A stretch of 64,000 bases of DNA, taken from Chryseobacterium sp. CH25 (GTDB lineage: Bacteria > Bacteroidota > Bacteroidia > Flavobacteriales > Weeksellaceae). Below, piece by piece: positions 16,453-25,175 of this stretch. Position 1 is the stretch's first letter. Every line of letters begins with the position of its first letter. The DNA lies in the NCBI RefSeq assembly GCF_004119455.1, contig NZ_NRQT01000004.1, forward strand, positions 62,001-126,000. The letters run 5' to 3'. Both the position numbers and the translations under genes were made by a program. The notes beneath the pieces are model-generated. The model was not told where the DNA came from. It was given only the letters and a program-made list of their open reading frames with translations, and did not search any database.

Positions 16453-16460
16453 TACTTTTG
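16453..16460 (+). promoter_or_regulatory. Putative -7 box for the PLP enzyme gene
   Basis: TACTTTTG matches TAnnTTTG, 35 bases before the start at 16496. Confidence 0.5.
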
Positions 16461-16495
16461 TATTCCATAAACCATGAATAGTCTAAAAAACTAAA

Positions 16496-17404
16496 ATGCT
16501 ATTACAATTCCCTACAGAAGCTGTTCCCATTCAGGAAATCCCGATTCATAAAAATATAAAACTCTATATCAAGAGAGAAGACCTTATTCATCCTCAGATT
16601 TCCGGTAATAAATACTGGAAGCTGTTTTATAATGTTAACCGTTATTTGGAAGGAAATCCGGAGAAACCTTATATTATTACATTTGGAGGTGCTTTTTCCA
16701 ATCATATTGCAGCAGTTTCTGCTGTAGGAAATCTTTCAGGTATTCCAACACTGGGAATAATCAGAGGAGAAGAGTTACAGCATAAATGGCGCGATAATCC
16801 TACCTTGCTTTTTGCGAAAAGAAACGGAATGAACCTGAAATTTGTCACCCGTGAAGAATACCGCCATAAAGAAAAGCTGACAGAATTCCTGCAGCAGGAG
16901 TTTCCTGAGGCATTGGTAGTTCCGGAAGGCGGTACCAATGAAGATGCTGTGGAAGGGGTAAAAATGATGCTCAATGAGCATACCAAAGATTTTGACTATC
17001 TTTGCACCGCAGTTGGAACAGGAGGAACCATTGCCGGAATTTCAAAATTTTGTGAAGATAATCAGAAAGTTATAGGATTTAAGGTTGTTGACGATGCTTC
17101 ACTTGAAAATAAAATTTTTGAATTAACTTTGAAACAAAATTTTAATCTAATAGATTCATGTTTTGGAGGTTATGGTAAAATAAGTGATGAAAATATCCGT
17201 TTTATCAATGATTTCAAAGAGAAATACGACATTCCTCTGGAACCGATTTATACAGGAAAGATGATGCAGAAGGTTTTTGAACTGATAGAAGAAGATTATT
17301 TTCCTGAAGACAGCAGAATTTTGTGCTTTCACACCGGTGGACTACAGGGAATTGAAGGAGCTAATCTGCTTTTAGAAAAACAGAATAGAAATTTAATTAT
17401 ATAA
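16496..17404 (+). CDS. PLP-dependent ACC deaminase / D-cysteine desulfhydrase family protein
   Basis: The 302-residue product belongs to the fold-type II PLP enzymes related to ACC deaminase and D-cysteine desulfhydrase. The PLP lysine is in SGNKYWKL (K39), the substrate/cofactor block FGGAFSNHIAAVSA is at about 64-77, and the phosphate-binding glycine loop AVGTGGTIAG is near 170-180. It is a bit shorter than DcyD (about 330). Whether it degrades D-cysteine, ACC or another amino acid cannot be decided. The gene follows a 400-base repeat-rich spacer and precedes a peptidoglycan hydrolase by 15 bases. Confidence 0.88.
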   Translation: MLLQFPTEAVPIQEIPIHKNIKLYIKREDLIHPQISGNKYWKLFYNVNRYLEGNPEKPYIITFGGAFSNHIAAVSAVGNLSGIPTLGIIRGEELQHKWRDNPTLLFAKRNGMNLKFVTREEYRHKEKLTEFLQQEFPEALVVPEGGTNEDAVEGVKMMLNEHTKDFDYLCTAVGTGGTIAGISKFCEDNQKVIGFKVVDDASLENKIFELTLKQNFNLIDSCFGGYGKISDENIRFINDFKEKYDIPLEPIYTGKMMQKVFELIEEDYFPEDSRILCFHTGGLQGIEGANLLLEKQNRNLII

Positions 17405-17419
17405 GTAAAATTGAAAAAC

Positions 17420-18478
17420 ATGAAAAGACTTTTCCTATCCATAAGCCTTTTAGTTTTATCAAAATTTTCTGCTCAGGGATGGGCAACCGAAGATCAGTAC
17501 ATTCAGAAATTTGCTAAATATGCAGTAGAAGAAATGGAAAAATATAAAATTCCGGCTTCTATTACTCTTGCTCAGGGGCTTCTTGAAACAGGAGGCGGAC
17601 AAAGCAGACTGGCACAGGAAGGTAAAAATCACTTCGGAATAAAATGTAAAGAAGACTGGACCGGTAAAACGATGAAACATACGGATGATGCTCCCAATGA
17701 ATGTTTCCGTGTATATGATGATCCAAGACAGTCTTACGAAGATCACTCTATATTTTTATCCACCAGAAAATATTACGCAAATCTTTTCAAACTTGATATG
17801 AAGGATTACAGAGCGTGGGCAACCGGATTGAAAAAAGCCGGATATGCAACCAATCCACGTTATGCTTCTATCCTGATCACTAAAATTGAAAAGTACAGAT
17901 TATACGAATACGACAACACCAATTCTAATGAAGTGTTGTATGCTGTTCTTAAAATGTACCCGGATCTGAAAGACGACAGAACTTTCATGGCACAATTAGA
18001 GCCAGGAAAAGCAACAAAGAAAGTTAAAGAACCGGTGACAGTAGAAGTTCCTTATAAACAAACCTCTTACGCACAACAGCAGAAAAGAGTAGAACGAATC
18101 AAAACAAAAGCTGAGATTCTGAATTCTATTCTTATCAAAAGTCATCCGAATGACGGGTTGAAATATATTGTCATTCCTGAAGATACCGATGTCAGATTCA
18201 TTGCCAATAAATTCAAAGTTAGCGAAAGTCGCCTGATGAAGTGGAATGAACTGGAAGATGAAACATTGAAGAAAAATGATATCGTCTTTCTTGAATCTAA
18301 AAATTCCTCAGGAAATACGGCTACTTATAAAGCAATGTCTGGAGAAGATATGCACGCTATTGCTCAGAAATTCGGGATCAAATTACATAAATTATATGCT
18401 AAAAACAGAATGGATGAAGGACAACAGCCATCCGCAGGACAGCTGATTTATCTGATTGATAAGAAACCAAGAAACTAA
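17420..18478 (+). CDS. Glucosaminidase with C-terminal LysM repeats
   Basis: The ATG at 17420 gives a clear signal peptide (MKRLFLSISLLVLSKFSAQG); a TTG at 17411 is the alternative. The mannosyl-glycoprotein endo-beta-N-acetylglucosaminidase-type domain spans about residues 25-160, with ITLAQGLLETGGGQSRLA carrying the catalytic glutamate and NHFGIKC next. Two LysM modules follow near 250-295 and 305-350. The product is about 352 residues, periplasmic or cell-surface, and cleaves glycan strands of peptidoglycan, in cell separation or remodelling (FlgJ/AcmA-like architecture). Confidence 0.92.
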   Translation: MKRLFLSISLLVLSKFSAQGWATEDQYIQKFAKYAVEEMEKYKIPASITLAQGLLETGGGQSRLAQEGKNHFGIKCKEDWTGKTMKHTDDAPNECFRVYDDPRQSYEDHSIFLSTRKYYANLFKLDMKDYRAWATGLKKAGYATNPRYASILITKIEKYRLYEYDNTNSNEVLYAVLKMYPDLKDDRTFMAQLEPGKATKKVKEPVTVEVPYKQTSYAQQQKRVERIKTKAEILNSILIKSHPNDGLKYIVIPEDTDVRFIANKFKVSESRLMKWNELEDETLKKNDIVFLESKNSSGNTATYKAMSGEDMHAIAQKFGIKLHKLYAKNRMDEGQQPSAGQLIYLIDKKPRN

Positions 18479-18493
18479 TACCCTTTACTTCCC

Positions 18494-19464
18494 ATGAAAA
18501 TATTGAATATGGCTTCCAAGTATCTCTGGATATTTTTGATGTTTTTGTCATGTACAATATTTTCTCAGGAGCAGAATTATATTCCTTACAGAAAAGGTAA
18601 GGTTTGGGGACTTTGTGATGCCTATAAATTTATTACTGTACAGCCACAATATAGCAGTATAAGCTGGTATGACGAATCAGTGAAAGGTTTTCATGCGGAA
18701 CAAAACGGTAAATTTGGAATCATTGGTTCTAATTCAACGATGATTATGCCATTCATTGCAAATGAGCCGATCGTTGTACATGGTGATAAATTCTTAGTTT
18801 TTGATGGCTGGAGTTATTATTACTATTCCATGAAAACAAGAATGCGTTTGGAAGAATATATTCCACATGAAAGATATCCTGTTAATGACAGAGGATGGGG
18901 AGGAACAGAACCGTTTTACAGAGGAGATATCAAGGAAAATGTATTAAGTTGGGATGATCTTAGTGATGAAGACATTGAAATGCTAACCCCCTTTGATAAT
19001 GATCAGTATGAGCTAAATTTTAAGAGAAATTTTATAGAAATATCATCTGCGAATATAGACATTGGGATTTACATACCTGAATTGAAAAAAATATTTTTAA
19101 ATACACCGGATCTGGTACATACAGGATGGGGGTATTATAGAGGAAATCCTTATATTTTTACAATGAATACTGTGCACCTGAAGGGACTGGTAGATGTAAA
19201 TTCAAAAGAGATTTATCCTAATAAATATCATGATATCAGCTTGGTAGATATCCATCATTTGATATATCTTTCAGAAGTTGATTCCAATCATCAGAATAAT
19301 TTAATTTTTAAAACAATTCTTCCCAATAATAAAGTATTAGATGGTAAATTTGACCCGGCTATGCAGCTATGGAAAATGGTAATCCTTTTCAACTTTATTA
19401 TATGATAATTGATGGAAAGAAAAACTATGCAGGAGAAGATGGTACCCTTTACTTTGAGGGTTAA
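18494..19464 (+). pseudogene. WG-repeat-like secreted protein, frameshifted near its 3' end
   Basis: The intact first part (18494-19405, ATG start, possible second ATG at 18509) encodes a signal sequence and a protein with WG-repeat features (RKGKVWGLCDAYKFITVQPQY, then NGKFGIIGSNSTMIMPF). The frame ends in an unrelated short tail after residue 290. Adding one A to the AAAA run at 19373-19376 lets the frame continue as KNGNPFQLYYMIIDGKKNYA and then GEDGTLYFEG to a stop at 19462-19464, 17 bases before hemL, for 323 residues. Either a real 1-base deletion or an assembly error; the extended end fits the protein's style better. Confidence 0.7.
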
Positions 19465-19481
19465 ATAATAAAAAATAGAAA

Positions 19482-20771
19482 ATGAAGTATCAAAGAAGTT
19501 CGGCTTTGTTTGATGAAGCCTACAAATACATTCCTGGAGGAGTAAACTCTCCGGTAAGAGCATTCAAATCAGTGGGAGGAGTTCCCGTTTTCATGAAATC
19601 AGCAAAAGGAGCTTACCTTACTGATGCCGATGATAATACGTATATCGATTACATCAACTCATGGGGACCTGCTATTTTAGGACACACGCATCCTGAAGTA
19701 CTGGAAGAACTGAAAATTCAGGCAGAAAAAGGATTCTCTTTCGGAGCTCCTACAGAACTGGAAACTGAAATTGCAAAATTTATCATCGAAAACGTTCCGA
19801 ATATCGATCAGATCAGAATGGTTTCTTCAGGAACAGAAGCTTGTATGAGTGCGATCAGACTGGCAAGAGGGTATACAAAAAGAGACAAAATTGTAAAATT
19901 TGAAGGTTGCTATCACGGTCATTCAGATTCATTCCTGATTAAAGCAGGAAGTGGAGCAGCTACTTTCGGTAATCCAAATTCTCCAGGAGTAACAGAAGGT
20001 ACCGCAAAAGATACTTTATTGGCTCGTTATAATGATTTTGAGCAAGTAGAAGACTTATTCCGTCACAACCAAGGTGAAATTGCAGCAGTAATTATTGAAC
20101 CGGTTGCAGGAAATATGGGATGTGTATTGCCTGAGAATGATTTCTTACAGAAATTGAGAAAAATCTGTGATGAAAATGGAGCTTTACTGATCTTTGATGA
20201 GGTAATGACTGGTTTCAGATTAGCATTCGGTGGGGCACAGGAACTTTTCAATGTGAAAGCAGATTTAGTAACATACGGAAAAGTAATCGGAGGCGGACTG
20301 CCGGTAGGAGCTTTTGCAGGAAGAAACGAAATTATGGACCACCTGGCTCCAAAAGGAGGTGTATATCAGGCTGGAACATTAAGTGGAAATCCATTAGCAA
20401 TGAGAGCAGGATTAAAAACACTTCAGCTGATTAAAAACGACTCTGAATTCTTTAACAGATTAAACAAAACAACACAAACCTTGAGCCTTGAAATCGGAAA
20501 GATTTTAAATGAAAAAGGAATTCCTCATAAGATCAACAGACAAGGTTCTATGATGTCTGTATTCTTCCACACTAACAGAGTTTCTAACTTTGATGAGGCG
20601 CAGGATTCTAATCATTCTTTATTCAACAATTTCTTCCATCAGATGCTTCAGAATGGAGTTTATTTACCACCAAGTGGCTATGAAACATACTTCATCAGTG
20701 ATGCAATCAAGGAAAAAGAAATTGATATGACACTGGAAGCCGTTAGAAAATTTGAATATTCTAATCTGTAA
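19482..20771 (+). CDS. hemL: Glutamate-1-semialdehyde 2,1-aminomutase
   Basis: The 429-residue product converts glutamate-1-semialdehyde to 5-aminolevulinate in the C5 haem pathway, in the cytoplasm. It has the class III aminotransferase layout: [16 protein letters not shown] at about 114-129, the [10 protein letters not shown] cofactor block near 237-246 and the PLP lysine K267 in [12 protein letters not shown]. Length and motifs are normal for HemL. It starts 17 bases after the restored WG-repeat gene and is followed by its own terminator; no other haem gene is nearby. Confidence 0.97.
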   Translation: MKYQRSSALFDEAYKYIPGGVNSPVRAFKSVGGVPVFMKSAKGAYLTDADDNTYIDYINSWGPAILGHTHPEVLEELKIQAEKGFSFGAPTELETEIAKFIIENVPNIDQIRMVSSGTEACMSAIRLARGYTKRDKIVKFEGCYHGHSDSFLIKAGSGAATFGNPNSPGVTEGTAKDTLLARYNDFEQVEDLFRHNQGEIAAVIIEPVAGNMGCVLPENDFLQKLRKICDENGALLIFDEVMTGFRLAFGGAQELFNVKADLVTYGKVIGGGLPVGAFAGRNEIMDHLAPKGGVYQAGTLSGNPLAMRAGLKTLQLIKNDSEFFNRLNKTTQTLSLEIGKILNEKGIPHKINRQGSMMSVFFHTNRVSNFDEAQDSNHSLFNNFFHQMLQNGVYLPPSGYETYFISDAIKEKEIDMTLEAVRKFEYSNL

Positions 20772-20779
20772 AAATAACA

Positions 20780-20811
20780 AGAGACTGTCCCGAAAGGCAG
20801 TCTCTTTTTTT
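20780..20811 (+). terminator. Terminator after hemL
   Basis: GAGACTG pairs with CAGTCTC around TCCCGAAAGG and is followed by a T run. Confidence 0.9.
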
Positions 20812-20832
20812 ATCTGTATTGTATTCAGCTGA

Positions 20833-21186
20833 TTATGCCAAACCGTAACAAAACAAGCACATCCATCTTCCTTCTTTATTAGCAGCATCAGCGTCAAAGA
20901 TATAAAGTCCCTTACTGTCAATATATTCTCTCTGGCTTTGTTTGTCTCCACCGGAAGTATCATTGATATATATGATGGCACCGTCTTGCTCCATTCCATA
21001 TAAAGTATTTCCTTTTTCAGTAAGTTCTGCACGGGTTAATCTTGGGGGAAGAAGCCCGTCAAAAGTCAGAATATCTTTTTTAGCAGTAACATCCAGGGTT
21101 GCTTTAGGAGTTTCGGTATTAATTCCTGTTTGCGCCAATACAACCGATGATGCAGCCACAAAAAAACAAATAATAATTTTTTTCAT
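20833..21186 (-). CDS. Small secreted protein with GINTETPKATLDV motif, copy 1
   Basis: The ATG at 21186 gives a 117-residue protein with signal peptide (MKKIIICFFVAASSVVLAQ); the longer open frame upstream would swallow the spacer and lacks a signal. The mature part starts TGINTETPKATLDVTAKKD, a phrase that opens many long secreted Bacteroidota proteins, then LPPRLTRAELTEKGNTLYG and KQSQREYIDSKGLYIFDA, and ends RWMCLFCYGLA with a CxxC. It stands alone here without the usual C-terminal extension. The gene next upstream is a tandem paralogue about 75-80 percent identical by eye. Confidence 0.85.
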   Translation of the reverse strand: MKKIIICFFVAASSVVLAQTGINTETPKATLDVTAKKDILTFDGLLPPRLTRAELTEKGNTLYGMEQDGAIIYINDTSGGDKQSQREYIDSKGLYIFDADAANKEGRWMCLFCYGLA

Positions 21187-21241
21187 ATTTTTTTCAAATG
21201 TAAATTTAAAACTCAGTCTCTTTTTTGTATTTATAGGTAGA

Positions 21242-21595
21242 TTAAATAGAAGCGTAACAATATAAGCACATCCATCTTCCTTCTTTGTTGGAAGCTTCTG
21301 CATCAAAGATATAAAGCCCTTTACCTTCAATATATTCTCTTTGGCTTTGTCTGTCGCCGCCGGAAGCATCATTAATATATATTATGGCTCCATCCTGTTC
21401 TGCTCCATATAAAGTATTTCCTTTCTCTGTAAGCTCTGCGCGGGTTAATCTTGGGGGTAATAAGCCTTCAATAGCTAAAGCATCTTTTTTAGCAGTTACA
21501 TCCAGAGTTGCTTTAGGATTATCAGTGTTAATTCCTACTTGAGCAAATGCAATAGATGCTGTCCCTATTAAAATCAAACTCATCAATTTCTTCAT
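21242..21595 (-). CDS. Small secreted protein with GINTDNPKATLDV motif, copy 2
   Basis: This 117-residue paralogue has the same plan as the gene at 20833: signal peptide (MKKLMSLILIGTASIAFA), QVGINTDNPKATLDVTAKKD, LPPRLTRAELTEKGNTLYG, the SGGDRQSQREYI region and a C-terminal WMCLYCYASI. Identity extends over the full length, and DNA identity is high, so the pair is a recent tandem duplication. Spacer between the two is 55 bases. Function unknown; the paired C-terminal cysteines could form a disulfide or bind metal. Confidence 0.85.
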   Translation of the reverse strand: MKKLMSLILIGTASIAFAQVGINTDNPKATLDVTAKKDALAIEGLLPPRLTRAELTEKGNTLYGAEQDGAIIYINDASGGDRQSQREYIEGKGLYIFDAEASNKEGRWMCLYCYASI

Positions 21596-21852
21596 ATATT
21601 TTTCTTACAAATATAAATTATACAAAAAAAAATAAAATTGATGTTTCATTATGTGAAATACACTAAACATGCTGATTGATGATTTAATAGTGTATGTATA
21701 AGAAGTTATTTTGGTGAGATAACAATGGATAATGTATTATTGTAGAGATTTTTATTACAGTTATAAAAAAGTATAAATTATACAGATTTTGTAATAAACC
21801 ATACACTTTGTTCAGAGCACTTCTTTTTAATTTTGTCATAAATAGATTGGAA

Positions 21853-23187
21853 ATGAAGACTTCAGACAATAATATGTCCCGTAAGGATTTTATCAGAAAT
21901 TCAGCATTGGCAATGGCAGGATTAAGTTTAATACCGAATATTATGACAGCATCTCCTTTTTTGGATGAAAAAAATAGTTTATCAAAAGGGAAATTAAGCC
22001 TTAAAAATGTCCGCCTGGAAACTGGGTTTGAATATGAAGATGGAGAAGTTTCTGCAACAAAAACAGATCTATTTTATGTAGAAGTTGAAAACGGAAAGAT
22101 TACTAAAATCGTTCCGAATCAACCTAATGCAAAAGCTATAGATGCAAAAGGGTTATTGATGCTTCCTGCCTTTAAAGATATGCATATCCATTTGGATAAG
22201 ACTTTTTATGGAGACAAATGGCTGGCGGTAAGAAAAAGAACCGGCGGGGTAAAGGGAATGATTGAACTGGAGCAGAAAATGCTTCCGGAAATGCTTAAAA
22301 ATTCAACATTCAAAGCTGAAAAAATGATTGAATTATTGCAGTCGAAAGGAACATCCTTTGCCAGAAGTCATGTGAACATTGAACCTACCTCAAAGCTTCA
22401 GTCATTAAAGAATTTACAGAAAGCTTTAGACAATAAAAAGAAAAGTTTTGGAGCAGAATTGGTGGCTTTTCCACAACATGGAGTGTTCTATACAGATTCT
22501 GCACCCTATCTGAAAGAGGCTGCAAAAATGGATATTGATTTTATCGGTGGAGTAGACCCTTTCAATGTAGACGGGAATATTGAAAAAGTAATGGACTTTA
22601 CGGTTCAACTAGCTTTAGATCATAAAAAAGGAATAGATATTCACCTGCATGAAACCGGAGATTCCGGATTGAAAACAGTAGAATATTTAATTAAGAAAGT
22701 AAATGAAAACCCATCTTTAAAGGAGAAAACATACCTAAGCCATTGTTTTATACTGGCAAAGTTGGACGAAGCAAAACAGGAAGCTATTGCCGAAAAACTG
22801 GCTGAAGCCCAGATTGGAATTGTTTCCACGATTCCTTTCGGAAGACTGATTATGCCGATTCCAACTTTATATAAACATAACGTAACGGTACTTACAGGGA
22901 ATGACAGTATTGTAGATCACTGGAATACTTTCGGAACCGGAAGTGTGCTTCAGAAGGCTAATTTAATGGCACAGCTGTATGGCTATTCAACAGAGTTTTT
23001 ATTATCAAGAAGTTTAAAACTGGCAACAGGAAATATTCTTCCACTGGATGATAAAGGAACTCAGCAATGGCCTAAAACAGGAGATAAAGCAGATTTTGTT
23101 CTGCTGAATGCAAGCTGTTCTGCTGAAGCCGTATCAAGAATCTCCAATGTAGAATCATTGGTACATCAGGGAAATGTAGTTTTTTAA
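21853..23187 (+). CDS. Exported amidohydrolase (cytosine deaminase-like), paralogue 1
   Basis: With the ATG at 21853 (a second at 21886 would also keep the signal), the product is 444 residues. It begins with a Tat-like signal, SRKDFIRNSALAMAGLSL, in which RK replaces the RR pair. The metal-dependent hydrolase fold is clear: MHIHLDKTFYG (first zinc ligands), FARSHVNIEPT, DIHLHETGD, LSHCF and LTGNDSIVDHW near residue 350, matching the cytosine deaminase-like subgroup of amidohydrolases. Substrate unknown. The second amidohydrolase at 25176 is very similar but lacks the signal, so the pair may act on one substrate on two sides of the membrane. Confidence 0.87.
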   Translation: MKTSDNNMSRKDFIRNSALAMAGLSLIPNIMTASPFLDEKNSLSKGKLSLKNVRLETGFEYEDGEVSATKTDLFYVEVENGKITKIVPNQPNAKAIDAKGLLMLPAFKDMHIHLDKTFYGDKWLAVRKRTGGVKGMIELEQKMLPEMLKNSTFKAEKMIELLQSKGTSFARSHVNIEPTSKLQSLKNLQKALDNKKKSFGAELVAFPQHGVFYTDSAPYLKEAAKMDIDFIGGVDPFNVDGNIEKVMDFTVQLALDHKKGIDIHLHETGDSGLKTVEYLIKKVNENPSLKEKTYLSHCFILAKLDEAKQEAIAEKLAEAQIGIVSTIPFGRLIMPIPTLYKHNVTVLTGNDSIVDHWNTFGTGSVLQKANLMAQLYGYSTEFLLSRSLKLATGNILPLDDKGTQQWPKTGDKADFVLLNASCSAEAVSRISNVESLVHQGNVVF

Positions 23188-23201
23188 ATTCAATCAGAAA
23201 A

Positions 23202-23873
23202 ATGAAGAAAGTATTGGTATTTCTTTTAGCATTCGGAAGTCTGAGTGCCTGTCAGGAGAAATCCGGTGATTTTCCAAACGAAGAAATTATGCAGGAAAAA
23301 GACATTGTAAGCCTGGTAAAGAAAAATGATATTTCTGCAGTAAAATCTGTTTTGGAAAACGGAACAGATGTAAATACACGTGACAGAAAAGGGCGTTCTT
23401 TACTGCTGATTGCAACCGTTGAAAAGCTAACAGAAATGGCTAAGTTACTGATAACTTATAAAGCAGATGTTAATCTTCAGGATGATCAATTAGACAGTGC
23501 ATTTTTATACGCTGGAGCAAGTGGACAGACAGAATTGGTAAAATTATATTTGGAAAATGGTGCCCGTTTCGATGTATTTAACCGTTACAACGGAACAGCT
23601 TTGATTCCTGCCTGTGAACGCGGGCATGTAGAAACTGTGAAAGTGTTGGCAAAAACAAAAGGTTTTCCTATTAATCATGTGAATAAATTAGGATGGACCG
23701 CTTTAATGGAAGCCGTAATCCTAGGAAACGGAACTCAGAAATATCAGGAAATTGTACAGATTCTAAAAGATAATGGTGCAGATCTTACCATTCCAGATCA
23801 TGAAGGTAAAACCCCTTTACAGCATGCAGAATCATTAGGGTTTAAAGAAATTGCTATGATTTTAAAATCATAA
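23202..23873 (+). CDS. Ankyrin-repeat lipoprotein
   Basis: The 223-residue product has a lipoprotein signal (lipobox FGSLSACQ, cysteine 17) and about five ankyrin repeats from residue 30 to the end, with units such as GADV/GTDVNTRDRKGRSLLLIA, KADVNLQDDQLDSAFLYA and NGADLTIPDHEGKTPLQHA. It starts 14 bases after the exported amidohydrolase, so it is very likely cotranscribed. Ankyrin lipoproteins in such positions often bind or protect a periplasmic enzyme partner; that role is inference from position. Confidence 0.9.
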   Translation: MKKVLVFLLAFGSLSACQEKSGDFPNEEIMQEKDIVSLVKKNDISAVKSVLENGTDVNTRDRKGRSLLLIATVEKLTEMAKLLITYKADVNLQDDQLDSAFLYAGASGQTELVKLYLENGARFDVFNRYNGTALIPACERGHVETVKVLAKTKGFPINHVNKLGWTALMEAVILGNGTQKYQEIVQILKDNGADLTIPDHEGKTPLQHAESLGFKEIAMILKS

Positions 23874-24250
23874 AAAATGTAAAGGCCAGAATGATTGTTG
23901 CCGTACAATCAGCAGTATTCAGTTTTATCGAAGATAAAATCTTTGCGCCTTAAAAACAGCATCATAAATAAAACCTTCGCGCCATTGCGATTTTCCAACA
24001 TTAATACGTAGAAAATTTAGATATATAATTTAGTTGGGTGTTAACCACAAAGGTTACAAATGTTTTTATTACTCTGTTTTGAAATAATTTTCTTTTAAAG
24101 CAGTGTTGAATTCAAAATCATTCTCTGTGTTGTAGAAAAGGGGAGAAACAGTAGTTTGGGTGAGAATGATTAAAAGCATTTGTTTCTTTTGTGGTTATTT
24201 TAATTTTTTCTCTCGTAAATTTTATTAATTTTAAGAGAAATTCAGGTAGC
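23874..24250. other. Spacer with decayed repeat fragments upstream of the AraC gene
   Basis: No credible gene lies in this 377-base spacer. Positions 23930-23957 repeat the phrase found at 7076-7102 (GAAGATAAAATCTTTG then GCCTTAAAAAC, one base different). A phrase TTAACCACAAAGGTTACAAA near 24041 looks like another interspersed repeat fragment. The regulator's own promoter is presumably in 24100-24240 but I cannot point to a convincing box. Confidence 0.5.
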
Positions 24251-25095
24251 GTGAGTTATCATACAGATCATTTTCCGATTTTAGGAATTCAGGAGTTTAG
24301 TGAGAATCAGCTTAAAGGCTGTAATTTGCTGTTTAATGAACTCCACGGGGCACGTTCTATTGATGATCCCCATAAACATGATTTTTTATCATCAATCTTT
24401 TTGAACATGGAGTAGGCTCCCATACTATAGATTTTACGAAATATGAGGTGAAAGATCATCAGATTCATCTTGTTTTTCCGGATCAGGTACATCAATGGGT
24501 GATTGAAAAAGAAACGGTAGGGTATCAGCTGATGATTAGCCGGGATTGGTTTGAAAGTTTTTTGCCATCGTTAAGATTTTCAGCTTCCTATTACCAGAAT
24601 CATCCTGTAATTAATCTTTCCGAAGAAATTTTTAAAACATTTTTATATGAATTTCAGGCCATTCAAAAAGTATTGAGTGGTGAAAAAGTTTTTTGGGAAC
24701 TGATTCAGAAGAGAAGTGAGCTCATCGGATTATTGGTTAGTCAAACGGTGGAAGGTGCATTCAAAGATTTTGAAATGTATCATTCAAATCCTATTATTTC
24801 TAAGTTTTTGCAACTGATTGATGAACATTTCAGAACCGAAAGATCTGTATCGTTCTATGCAGATAAGCTGAATATTTCTGCTAATTATCTGAATATTGTC
24901 TGTAAAAAGAATCTCAATGCTTCAGCGTCATCACTTATTCAGGACCGTATTTTACTGGAAGCAAAACGGCTTTTGAAAGTTTCGGAAATGTCTGTAAAAG
25001 ATATTGTATATGATCTTGGTTTCTATGATCATGCCAGTTTTTCGAAATTCTTTAAAATGCAGACGGGAATGACACCATCTCAATTCAAGGAATAA
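24251..25095 (+). pseudogene. AraC family regulator, frameshifted by one base in a T run
   Basis: The first part (GTG at 24251; a GTG at 24191 is also in frame) encodes SYHTDHFPILGIQEF and LFNELHGARSIDDPHKHDF, a typical cupin-like AraC sensing domain, then stops at 24413. Restoring one T in the T6 run at 24382-24387 continues it as FIINLFEHGVGSHTIDFTKY and joins the second part, which carries the AraC double helix-turn-helix at the C-terminus (FYADKLNISANYLNIVCKK, YDLGFYDHASFSKFFK). The restored protein is 281 residues. It lies between two amidohydrolase genes and is probably their regulator. Confidence 0.85.
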
Positions 25096-25175
25096 TTTAT
25101 ACAAAACAAGACATAATTGATACACCGGTTTTCAGAAGAAGCCGGTGTAATTTTGTAGGGTTAAAATATTAGAAC

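Noticed and set aside
21187..21372. Upstream extension of the first GINT protein to 21372
   Set aside because: It would precede a perfect signal peptide with 62 residues read antisense-like from the paralogue's 3' region; the ATG at 21186 is the natural start.
24191..24415. Separate small gene before the AraC DNA-binding part
   Set aside because: Its residues are the AraC sensing domain and join the downstream frame when one T is restored; it is the 5' part of one gene.
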